NCBI GenBank assembly: GCA_902788605.1
Contig: CADAKX010000023.1
Location: forward strand, 1-53,031
Reading direction: 5' to 3'
Length of the DNA stretch: 53,031 bases
Source: an uncultured Prevotellaceae bacterium
Lineage (GTDB): Bacteria > Bacteroidota > Bacteroidia > Bacteroidales > Bacteroidaceae
Below the pieces are notes generated by a model that was not told the origin of the DNA, made no database searches, and saw only the letters and a program-made list of their open reading frames with translations. Shown piece after piece: positions 1 to 7,007 of the stretch (the first letter of the stretch is position 1; each line of letters starts with the position of its first letter). The translations under genes and the position numbers were made by a program.

Positions 1-69
1 CCTCCTAAGAAACCTGTAGACATACAGAAATACAGGGAGCTACTGCCTGACAGATGGAAGGCACTATAG
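1..69 (+). CDS. C-terminal end of an unidentified protein (partial)
   Basis: Reading from base 1 gives 22 codons ending at a TAG at 67-69; the last residues read QKYRELLPDRWKAL. The start lies outside the window. The piece is charged and looks like a real C-terminus, and it precedes the vapE-type gene in the same direction. In Bacteroidales, vapE genes often follow a small accessory protein of the same island, so this could be such a partner, but the fragment is too short to name. No function is assigned. Confidence 0.4.
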   Translation, partial: PPKKPVDIQKYRELLPDRWKAL

Positions 70-184
70 CCTGCAAGGCGTCAAAGCGGATACGCTTACC
101 TTAGACCCACCAAAGTTCTTGTTTTGTTGCAATTGTTAAATGCTCCGTCCTGAATGAAAAAACATGATATAAAAGTACAGAATG

Positions 185-216
185 TTTGCGTATTCAAAAT
201 ATTTTTTGTACCTTTG
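185..216 (+). promoter_or_regulatory. Bacteroidota-type promoter for the vapE-like gene
   Basis: A TTTG at 185-188 is followed after 20 bp by TACCTTTG at 209-216, which matches the Bacteroidota sigma-ABfr consensus (TTTG, N19-21, TAnnTTTG). Transcription would start near 223, giving a leader of about 70 nt that is very A-rich just before the ATG at 295. There is no Shine-Dalgarno sequence. Confidence 0.75.
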
Positions 217-294
217 CACTTGAAACACAGAACAAGGAAATTGGACTAAGGAAAAGGCCAAATTAAACATTTTAACACATTAAAAATTTTAAAA

Positions 295-1506
295 ATGAAA
301 CAGAACTTACTAATTAATGGAGAGTCTCTTGGAGGCTCTCAAGAGGGTTTGCTGGCTATAGAACTCTATCTTTCAGAGAGATATTCGTTTCGCCGCAATG
401 TCCTGAACGGAAAGGTGGAATTTGCTGAGAAACAGGCCGACGGGCAGGCAGCAAAGTGGAATGCGCTGACTTCAACAGCCATCAACAGTATTATCATTCG
501 TGCCAAACGCGAACAGATCTGTGAGAAAGGCTCTCCGAAGACAGACATCGTAGAGTATCTCAACTCCGATGAGGTGGAAAGATATGACCCCATCGAACAG
601 TATTTGAACTCACTTCCAGCATGGGACGGACAGAACCATGTGGCAAAACTCTTCGAGCGATTGCCTGGCGTGGATTCAGAGCATCTGAACTTTCTGGCCA
701 CTTGGCTTCGATCGGTAGTGGCCCATTGGCTTCAGATGGATACTATTCATGGCAACGAGTGTGTGCTTACATTGATTGGAGAACAGGGCTGTGGCAAGAC
801 AACCTTCGTCGTGCGCCTGCTGCCTCCACATCTGCGTGAGTACTATCTGGACCACCTGAACCTGTCGAATAAGTTTGATAAGGAGATTGCGCTGACCAAC
901 AATCTGTTTGTGAACCTCGACGAACTGGATGCCATTCCTCCCAGTCAGCATGCTTCGTTGAAGCAGACGCTTTCGAAGAGCAGGGTGAACGGGCGCCCCA
1001 TCTACGGTGCCTCGCAAGAAGATCGTCCTCGTTATGCCTCCTTTGTGGCTACGACAAACAACCCTCATCCGCTGACGGATGTAACAGGCTCGCGTCGCTT
1101 TATCTGTCTGATGATTCCAAAGGGGAAATATATCGACAATACGGGCGAGATAGACTACGAACAGCTATATGCCCAGGTGCTCTATGAGTTGCGAGTGCAG
1201 AAATCGCCTTATTGGTTTAACAACGAAGAGGTGGCTCGCATCCAGCAGTTAAACCAGAATTTCATGGAACAGAAAGATATCGCAGAGATTGCCCGTATCT
1301 GCTTTCGTAAGCCTAACCCTGGCGAGCAGTCACAGTCAATGAACTGCTCTCGACTGCTTGAGATGGCCTGCAAGGAATTTCCCACGCTGAAAAACCGTCA
1401 TGCAGAGAAGGTTGCACTTGGAAAGGCACTCATGGAACTTGGCTATGAGCATACCTCTCATGGCAATGTCACCTTCTATAAGATTATACCCTTGAAGGCG
1501 GCATAA
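295..1506 (+). CDS. VapE-family primase/helicase-like P-loop protein
   Basis: A 403-aa protein of the virulence-associated E family, an SF3/D5-like ATPase found in phages, chromosomal islands and Bacteroidales mobile regions. Visible motifs in order: Walker A GEQGCGKTTF at about residue 162, a Walker B-like stretch LFVNLDELD at about 203-211, sensor 1 SFVATTNN at about 251, and TGSRRF (probable arginine finger) at about 264. The N-terminal 100 residues may be a small DNA-binding or truncated primase part; no complete primase catalytic motif is seen. It has its own promoter and is followed by an 11-bp iteron-like repeat tract. In related islands such proteins unwind DNA at the island's own origin. 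No integrase or phage structural genes are visible, so it may be a remnant. Family call is firm; the role is inferred. Confidence 0.85.
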   Translation: MKQNLLINGESLGGSQEGLLAIELYLSERYSFRRNVLNGKVEFAEKQADGQAAKWNALTSTAINSIIIRAKREQICEKGSPKTDIVEYLNSDEVERYDPIEQYLNSLPAWDGQNHVAKLFERLPGVDSEHLNFLATWLRSVVAHWLQMDTIHGNECVLTLIGEQGCGKTTFVVRLLPPHLREYYLDHLNLSNKFDKEIALTNNLFVNLDELDAIPPSQHASLKQTLSKSRVNGRPIYGASQEDRPRYASFVATTNNPHPLTDVTGSRRFICLMIPKGKYIDNTGEIDYEQLYAQVLYELRVQKSPYWFNNEEVARIQQLNQNFMEQKDIAEIARICFRKPNPGEQSQSMNCSRLLEMACKEFPTLKNRHAEKVALGKALMELGYEHTSHGNVTFYKIIPLKAA

Positions 1507-1514
1507 TTTCGTGG

Positions 1515-1620
1515 GGTGGGTTGATGTTGGGTTGATGTTGGGTTGAACCCATCCAACCCACCATCGCTCTTCCCCTTTATACAAAGGCAATCCAGAAGAA
1601 AATGGTGGGTTGGTGGGTTG
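1515..1620. repeat. Iteron-like G-rich repeat tract downstream of vapE-like gene
   Basis: GGGTTGATGTT is repeated in tandem at 1518-1528 and 1529-1539 with a partial third copy from 1540. The outer parts form an inverted repeat (GGTGGGTTG at 1515-1523 against CAACCCACC at 1554-1562), and GGTGGGTTGGTGGGTTG recurs at 1604-1620. No gene is seen here. The closeness to a helicase-like gene suggests a possible replication-origin element, which is inference. Confidence 0.5.
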
Positions 1621-1703
1621 ATTTCTTGCATTCTCGTCAAGGCTTTTTGGCATAAAATAGCCAAAATGTTCACCTGACGAATTTTAACGAATTTATTTTG
1701 TAA

Positions 1704-1865
1704 CTCCCTGTAAGCTGGGAACTGCTCGGTTCAAAGAAAGCCACCACCAACTCCCTTGTTTTCTTTGGCGTTCCATCAGGTGGCCTCTATATCTTGAAAG
1801 ATATCACAAAAGGTGTTGAGGAGCGCATCTTTACGTATGAGAATGGAAAACAAGTGTGGTGGTAA
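1704..1865 (+). pseudogene. C-terminal remnant of an unidentified gene
   Basis: After an in-frame TAA at 1701-1703, an open frame of 53 codons runs to TAA at 1863-1865 with protein-like sequence (for example LVFFGVPSGGLYILKD and YENGKQVWW at the end). There is no ATG, GTG or TTG in a place that would make a plausible start, so this looks like the surviving 3' end of a gene whose front has been lost. I do not recognise the family. It lies between the vapE island and the conserved DUF4831 gene, as expected for an island edge. Confidence 0.35.
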
Positions 1866-1879
1866 TGCCACCAGACGGG

Positions 1880-1911
1880 CCAAGGAAATAAGGCGGTGCT
1901 TATTTCCTTGG
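1880..1911. terminator. Perfect 13-bp hairpin overlapping the DUF4831 stop codon
   Basis: CCAAGGAAATAAG (1880-1892) and CTTATTTCCTTGG (1899-1911) are perfect inverted repeats around a 6-nt loop. The right arm contains the stop codon of the minus-strand DUF4831 gene. No long T-run follows on either strand, so termination may be weak; it may also stabilise the mRNA end. Confidence 0.5.
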
Positions 1912-2985
1912 TTCCTCTGACTCAAAGCGTTCCACAGCACCTGTGATGGGATTCAGCCAGAGATGCGTGGTGTAACGTTTGTTGAAGAGCTCGCCACTGA
2001 GTAATTCTACATTACCGAACTGAGCAGCGGGCTGTTCGGTGGTCATGATATTGTTGATACCCTGGAAGAGAGAGGCACGCATGCGACCGGGAACGTTGAC
2101 ATAGACCCCTGCATCATATACCTTCTTCTTCTTAACCTTGGCAGCAGCCTCCTCGTCGATGGGAGGTACTGTGTTCAGATCCTCGATGGTAATATAGAAC
2201 GGTGCACCAGAGAGGTCGTCGGTATCCACCAGACCATTGACTTGAGAGAGACGGAACAGCAACTGGCGGTTGATGGGGCCATCGGGACAGACCATGAGCG
2301 TGTGCTCGGTGGTGTCGCAGTCGTAAACGCCCTTAAACAAACTTGTCAGCGCTGCGTCCTGCTCGTCCAACTGGTTGAGCATCAGCTTGAGTTGGGCACC
2401 ATCCTTTGGCATGAAGTCAGCCTGACCCTTGATGAGCAGGTTGCGGTTTTCGCGCAGGTCGTAGATTTCGCGTGCTGTGAGTTCTGCCATCTTGGCCGTG
2501 CTGCCTGCAGAGAGAATCTCTTGACTCATCAGCTGTCGCGGATCCAGACGCTTCTTCTTTTTCTGGGGTACGAAGGGAGCGGGAGTCTGCTGGGCCTTGG
2601 GCTCTGCGTTGATGGCCAGGAGTCGGCCATCCTCGGCGAGGGCTACGTTGGCAGCCACCGTCTTGGGGTCGTACTTCAGAGCATAGCCCTTGGTGGAGTC
2701 GGCCACACCAACAGCCATCAGTTTGATATTGATGATGCGATACTGCGTACTGGCTTCTTGTTTAACATCGTTGAGACGCATATACCGCTGGGCATAGTTG
2801 GCGAAATCGCCAGGCTGATAGGATGTCTTCTCTACCAAGAGATTGATGCGTAGCGCCGTCTTAGGCAAGAAATACACAGCACCTTCGGACGTCACGCCCG
2901 GCAGGTATTCGCTGACTTGTGTTTGTGCAGATGATGAAAGGAAAGATAAAAGGAAGAAAGGCAGGATGCCAAGTATTCTATTCAT
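1900..2985 (-). CDS. DUF4831 family protein, exported
   Basis: A 361-aa protein if started at the Met directly before the signal peptide (MNRILGILPFFLLSFLS, cleavage after SSSAQ). An upstream extension is open but would bury the signal peptide, so the start at 2985 is preferred. The conserved opening YLPGVTSEGAVYFLPKTALRI and the overall length fit DUF4831, a Bacteroidota-specific periplasmic or surface family of unknown function. A lysine-rich stretch (PQKKKKRLDP, about residue 160) and another (KVKKKKVYDAG, about 300) stand out. It begins 8 bp after the stop of nnr on the same strand, so the two are probably cotranscribed. No catalytic motif is seen. Confidence 0.85.
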   Translation of the reverse strand: MNRILGILPFFLLSFLSSSAQTQVSEYLPGVTSEGAVYFLPKTALRINLLVEKTSYQPGDFANYAQRYMRLNDVKQEASTQYRIINIKLMAVGVADSTKGYALKYDPKTVAANVALAEDGRLLAINAEPKAQQTPAPFVPQKKKKRLDPRQLMSQEILSAGSTAKMAELTAREIYDLRENRNLLIKGQADFMPKDGAQLKLMLNQLDEQDAALTSLFKGVYDCDTTEHTLMVCPDGPINRQLLFRLSQVNGLVDTDDLSGAPFYITIEDLNTVPPIDEEAAAKVKKKKVYDAGVYVNVPGRMRASLFQGINNIMTTEQPAAQFGNVELLSGELFNKRYTTHLWLNPITGAVERFESEEPRK

Positions 2986-2993
2986 TGCTTCAT

Positions 2994-4508
2994 TTATTTT
3001 TTTAGTCTGAGAAATGCTTTGGGCAGGAAACGGATGATGTCGCTGGCCATGAGGCTCTCTTCGCCCAATTCGCGCGCTGCCAGGTCGCCTGCCAGTCCGT
3101 GAAGATAGACACCCAGCAGACAAGCCTCGCGCTGATGATAGCCTCGTGCCAGAAGGCCTGTGAGGATGCCCGTGAGCACATCGCCGCTGCCGGCAGTGGC
3201 CATGCCCGCATTGCCAGTGGTGTTAAAAGCTACATGACCATCGGGCATGCAGATAGCCGTATAGTGACCCTTGAGGATGACGTAGCCCTGCAACTTTTCT
3301 GCCAACTGGCGTGCCTTGGCCAGTCGTTCGTAACTGCCGAGACTTTGTCCCTCCATGCGGTCGAGTTCCTTGGGGTGGGGCGTCAGGATGATGCCCTTGG
3401 GCAACTGCTGCATCCAGGCCTGACGTGTGCCCAGGATGTTCAGCGCATCAGCATCGGCCACCACGGGACACTGGGTCCGTCGGATTTGTGCAATCATCGC
3501 GATGCTAGTCTGCTCGGTAGTGCCTAAACCAGGACCGATGCCCATAGCCTGGAATTCCTCTGTGGGCATTGCCTCAGAGAAAAATGTCTCCTCGCGGTCA
3601 GTATGGAGGATGGCCTCAGGTACTGCTGTCTGGAGAATCTGTATGTTGCGCTTGGGCGTGTGGACCGTCACCTTGCCAGCACCGGCCCGCATGCAGGCCT
3701 TGGCTGCCAATACCGCTGCGCCAGCCATGCCATAGCTGCCCGCCACCAGGAGGGCGTGACCCATCGTGCCTTTGTGGGCAAAGGGGTCGCGAGGCTTGAG
3801 GATGGGGTAGAGGTCTTTCTCCTCGGTGATGGTATATTGCGCTTCGGTCTTCTCGATACCCTCCTTGCTCAGTCGGATGTCGAGGGTTTTGAGTTCGCCG
3901 ATGAACTGCTGGTTCTCGGCAAAGAGGAATGCCAGCTTCTTTTGCTGCAAGGTCAACGTGAGAGTGGCCTTGATGATGTTGGCACGTACATTATAGGTGT
4001 TGTCTTCTGTCATCAAACCCGAGGGTACGTCGATGCTGACGACCTCGGCATTGGATGTGTTGATGTATTTCACTAATGAGGCAAAACCGCCTGCAAGGGG
4101 TTTGTTGAGACCTGAGCCAAACAAACCGTCGATGACCAGCATGCCCTCCTCCAAACGGGGCGGGTCAAACTCCTGTGTCACCTCTGTCAGCAGGTCGTTG
4201 CCGCGTGTGCTGCGGAGACGCTCTTTGTTGGCAGCGCAGTCTTCCGACAGGTGGTTGCTGATGTTGAAAAGGAAGGTCTGCACCTGGTAGTTCTGGTCTG
4301 TCAGCATGCGGGCCACTGCCAGTGCGTCGCCACCGTTGTTGCCTGGTCCGGCAAACACCACCACGGGCACACTGGCGGCCCATCGGTCGGTGATGGCATT
4401 GGTGATTGCGCGAGCCGCTCTTTCCATCAAATCAATAGATTTGATTGGCTCGTGTTCTATGGTGTATTTATCGAGTTCTTTTATCTGTGTGCGGGTGAAA
4501 ATCTTCAT
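2994..4508 (-). CDS. nnr: Bifunctional NAD(P)HX epimerase/dehydratase
   Basis: A 504-aa cytosolic fusion that repairs hydrated NADH/NADPH. Residues 1 to about 215 are the YjeF_N epimerase domain (GPGNNGGDALAVARML near 55-70), interconverting R- and S-NAD(P)HX. Residues about 230 to 504 are the ADP-dependent (S)-NAD(P)HX dehydratase of the ribokinase-like superfamily, with AHKGTMGHALLVAGSYGMAG early and the nucleotide-site loop NAGMATAGSGDVLTG near 430. The start MKIFTRTQIKELD fits the family; about 105 open codons upstream lie in the hpt promoter region and are not used. The gene is divergent from hpt and precedes DUF4831 by 8 bp. The domain fusion and length are standard. Confidence 0.95.
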   Translation of the reverse strand: MKIFTRTQIKELDKYTIEHEPIKSIDLMERAARAITNAITDRWAASVPVVVFAGPGNNGGDALAVARMLTDQNYQVQTFLFNISNHLSEDCAANKERLRSTRGNDLLTEVTQEFDPPRLEEGMLVIDGLFGSGLNKPLAGGFASLVKYINTSNAEVVSIDVPSGLMTEDNTYNVRANIIKATLTLTLQQKKLAFLFAENQQFIGELKTLDIRLSKEGIEKTEAQYTITEEKDLYPILKPRDPFAHKGTMGHALLVAGSYGMAGAAVLAAKACMRAGAGKVTVHTPKRNIQILQTAVPEAILHTDREETFFSEAMPTEEFQAMGIGPGLGTTEQTSIAMIAQIRRTQCPVVADADALNILGTRQAWMQQLPKGIILTPHPKELDRMEGQSLGSYERLAKARQLAEKLQGYVILKGHYTAICMPDGHVAFNTTGNAGMATAGSGDVLTGILTGLLARGYHQREACLLGVYLHGLAGDLAARELGEESLMASDIIRFLPKAFLRLKK

Positions 4509-4515
4509 AACGATG

Positions 4516-4574
4516 CAAAAATACGAAATAATTGGTAATCTTAGCCTTTTTTTGCGATTTTTTTTGTAATTTTG
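4516..4574. promoter_or_regulatory. Divergent nnr/hpt promoter region
   Basis: TAATTTTG at 4567-4574 is a -7 element reading toward hpt, with its transcription start about 18 nt before the ATG. CAAAAATA at 4516-4523 is TATTTTTG on the minus strand and would serve nnr. Clear -33 TTTG boxes at the right distance are missing for both, and the interval is T-rich. Confidence 0.5.
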
Positions 4575-4598
4575 CATCAAAATATCATTAATTAGTGT

Positions 4599-5138
4599 AT
4601 GAGTAGAGTTAAAGTACTGGACAAGACGTTTGAAACGTCGATGCCAGAGGCGCAAATCAAGGCGCGTGTAAAGGAGCTGGCTCAGCAGATTTCTAAGGAT
4701 ATGGAGGGCAAGAATCCCCTGTTTCTGGCTGTGCTCAACGGAGCTTTTATCTTTGCAGCCGACCTGATGCGCGAGATGACCATCCCCTGTGAGATTTCGT
4801 TTGTTAAACTGGCTTCTTACCAAGGCACCACGTCAACAGGTAAGATTAAGGAGGTGATGGGTATCAATGAGAGTCTGACCGGTCGTACGGTGATTATCCT
4901 TGAGGATATCGTGGAGAGTGGTCTCACTATCCGTCAGATGATTGACTCGCTGGGCACCCGCAATCCCGCCTCGGTGCATGTGTGTACGCTGTTCTTCAAA
5001 CCTGAGAAGCTGAAGGAAAACCTCAAGTTAGACTATGTAGCTTTTGAGATTCCCAATGACTTTATCCTGGGCTATGGACTGGACTATGACCAGCAGGGCC
5101 GCGGACTGAAGGACCTGTATACGCTGGTGGCGGAGTGA
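4599..5138 (+). CDS. hpt: Hypoxanthine phosphoribosyltransferase
   Basis: A 179-aa purine-salvage enzyme that makes IMP or GMP from hypoxanthine or guanine and PRPP in the cytosol. Family landmarks: LAVLNGAFIFAADLMRE near 43-59, SYQGTTSTGKIKEV (flexible catalytic loop) near 73-86, the PRPP-binding motif at 101-110, and FEIPNDFILGYGLDYD near the C-terminus. The PRPP motif reads LEDIVESGLT: the residue aligned with the catalytic-base Asp of human HPRT (EDIIDTG) is Glu106. This is unusual but the rest is intact, so activity is likely. It leads a run with adk and obg; the 51-bp gap to adk has no terminator. Confidence 0.93.
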   Translation: MSRVKVLDKTFETSMPEAQIKARVKELAQQISKDMEGKNPLFLAVLNGAFIFAADLMREMTIPCEISFVKLASYQGTTSTGKIKEVMGINESLTGRTVIILEDIVESGLTIRQMIDSLGTRNPASVHVCTLFFKPEKLKENLKLDYVAFEIPNDFILGYGLDYDQQGRGLKDLYTLVAE

Positions 5139-5189
5139 TCGCTCGCAAAGAGAAGGAAAAACCAATTTTAAAAATTACTGGATAATAAA

Positions 5190-5762
5190 ATGAAGAATAT
5201 TGTGATTTTCGGTGCTCCCGGCTCAGGCAAGGGAACCCAGAGCGACAAGCTGATTGAAAAGTATGGACTGAACCACATCTCTACCGGTGACGTGCTGCGT
5301 GCAGAGATTAAGAACGGCACAGAGCTTGGCAAGACCGCCAAGCAGTTTATTGACAATGGTCAGCTGATTCCCGACGACCTGATGGTGAGCATCCTGGCTT
5401 CGGTCTATGACTCTTTCGGCCGTGAGCATAAAGGCGTAATCTTTGATGGCTTCCCCCGCACCATCCCACAGGCAGAAGCTCTGAAGGCTATGCTCAGCGA
5501 GCGTGGCGACAAGGTGGCTGCCATGATTGAGCTCGACGTACCCGAGGATGAGCTGATGAAGCGTCTGATTCTGCGTGGACAGCAGAGTGGCCGTGCCGAC
5601 GACAACGAGGAGACCATCAAGAAGCGCCTCGTGGTTTATCACTCTCAGACACAGCCCCTCATCGAGTGGTATGCCAAGGAGGGTCTGCATCATCATATTG
5701 ATGGCCTGGGTGAACTGGACCGTATCTTTGGTGATATTTGCAACGTAGTAGATAATATCTAG
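5190..5762 (+). CDS. adk: Adenylate kinase
   Basis: A 190-aa enzyme converting AMP and ATP to two ADP. The P-loop GAPGSGKGT is at residues 8-16, the AMP-binding stretch STGDVLRAEI at about 30-40, and FDGFPRTIPQAEAL at about 87-100. The LID is the short form without a zinc-binding Cys cluster (LRGQQSGRADDNEETIKKRL near 128-147), matching Bacteroidota Adk length. It lies between hpt and obg; the gap to obg carries a 20-bp imperfect tandem repeat. Start is the only sensible Met before the P-loop. Confidence 0.96.
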   Translation: MKNIVIFGAPGSGKGTQSDKLIEKYGLNHISTGDVLRAEIKNGTELGKTAKQFIDNGQLIPDDLMVSILASVYDSFGREHKGVIFDGFPRTIPQAEALKAMLSERGDKVAAMIELDVPEDELMKRLILRGQQSGRADDNEETIKKRLVVYHSQTQPLIEWYAKEGLHHHIDGLGELDRIFGDICNVVDNI

Positions 5763-5798
5763 GATGTCCTAGGCAACTCTAGGTAGTCCTGGCAAAAA
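5759..5798. repeat. 20-bp imperfect tandem repeat in the adk-obg gap
   Basis: CTAGGATGTCCTAGGCAACT (from 5759) is followed directly by the similar CTAGGTAGTCCTGGCAAAAA (from 5779). The first copy overlaps the adk stop codon. Probably a small duplication at a gene junction; no function is evident. Confidence 0.4.
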
Positions 5799-5804
5799 TT
5801 AAGT

Positions 5805-6974
5805 ATGGAAAGTAACTTCGTAGATTACGTCAAGATTATGTGCCGCTCGGGTAAGGGCGGAAAAGGTAGCATGCACCTGCGCCATGTGAAGTATAACCCC
5901 AACGGAGGTCCCGACGGAGGCGATGGCGGCAAGGGTGGCAGCATCATCCTGCGTGGTAACCACAACTACTGGACGCTGCTGCACCTGAAATATGAGCGCC
6001 ACATCTTTGCAGAGCATGGAGGCAACGGTGGCCGCGACAAGTGCCACGGCACCGATGGCAAGGACATCTATATCGATGTGCCTTGTGGAACCGTGGTCTA
6101 TAATGCCGAGACAGGTAAGTATGTGTGTGACGTGACCTACGATGGACAAGAAGTGCTATTGCTGAAAGGTGGACGAGGCGGACTGGGTAATTTCCAGTTC
6201 CGCTCGGCCACTAATCAGGCACCCCGCTATGCCCAGCCAGGTGAGCCCATGCAGGAGATGACTATCATCCTCGAGCTGAAGCTACTGGCCGATGTGGGTC
6301 TGGTGGGATTCCCCAATGCTGGCAAGTCGACGCTGGTGAGTGCGCTGAGCAACGCCCGCCCGAAGATTGCCAACTATCCCTTTACTACGATGGAACCCTC
6401 GCTGGGTATCGTAGGCTATAGGGACGGAAAGTCGTTTGTGATGGCCGACATCCCCGGTATCATCGAGGGTGCTTCGGAGGGTAAGGGCCTGGGTCTGCGT
6501 TTCCTGCGCCATATCGAGCGCAACTCGTTGCTACTCTTCATGGTTCCTGGCGATACAGACGACATTAAGCGTGAATATGAGATACTGCTCAATGAGTTGA
6601 AGCAGTTTAACCCTGAGATGCTCGACAAGCACCGCGTGCTGGCTGTGACCAAGTGTGACCTGCTGGACGAGGAACTCATCGAGATGCTCAAGGAAACACT
6701 ACCTCAGGATTTGCCCGTGGTCTTTATCTCGGCTGTGACGGGCTTTGGATTGGAGGAACTGAAAGATGTGCTGTGGCGTGAGCTCAACGCCGAGAGCAAC
6801 AAACTGCAGGCTATCACCAGTGAGGACTCGCTGGTGCACCGCGACAAGGACATGACGGTCTTTGCCCAGGAACTGGAGGATGAAGGCGAGGACGAGGACA
6901 TCGAGTATGTAGATGTGGAAGACATCGACGAACTCGAGGACTTCGAATACGAAGACGAAGAAGACGAAAACTAA
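5805..6974 (+). CDS. obg: Obg/CgtA GTPase
   Basis: A 389-aa ribosome-associated GTPase acting in 50S assembly and stress control. Residues 1 to about 158 are the glycine-rich Obg fold ([30 protein letters not shown]). The G domain follows: G1 GFPNAGKST near 166-174, G2 TTMEPSLG, G3 [10 protein letters not shown]4 TKCD, and G5 SAVTG. The last 35 residues are almost all acidic ([18 protein letters not shown]), typical of Bacteroidota Obg. It starts 42 bp after adk and precedes the TonB receptor gene by 33 bp without a visible terminator. Confidence 0.97.
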   Translation: MESNFVDYVKIMCRSGKGGKGSMHLRHVKYNPNGGPDGGDGGKGGSIILRGNHNYWTLLHLKYERHIFAEHGGNGGRDKCHGTDGKDIYIDVPCGTVVYNAETGKYVCDVTYDGQEVLLLKGGRGGLGNFQFRSATNQAPRYAQPGEPMQEMTIILELKLLADVGLVGFPNAGKSTLVSALSNARPKIANYPFTTMEPSLGIVGYRDGKSFVMADIPGIIEGASEGKGLGLRFLRHIERNSLLLFMVPGDTDDIKREYEILLNELKQFNPEMLDKHRVLAVTKCDLLDEELIEMLKETLPQDLPVVFISAVTGFGLEELKDVLWRELNAESNKLQAITSEDSLVHRDKDMTVFAQELEDEGEDEDIEYVDVEDIDELEDFEYEDEEDEN

Positions 6975-7007
6975 AAGTGATAACATATTAAATCTAATTA
7001 AAAAAAC

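Noticed and set aside
1336-1673. Minus-strand frames rich in NPTSTHPT behind the vapE-like gene
   Set aside because: They are translations of the G-rich repeat tract and the end of the vapE-like gene.
1-1865. Complete prophage or integrative element
   Set aside because: Only one island-type gene is visible; no integrase, capsid, mobilisation gene or attachment-site pair could be found in the window.
2242-2853. Long plus-strand open frame opposite the DUF4831 gene
   Set aside because: It is the antisense shadow of a well-supported gene and has no family features.
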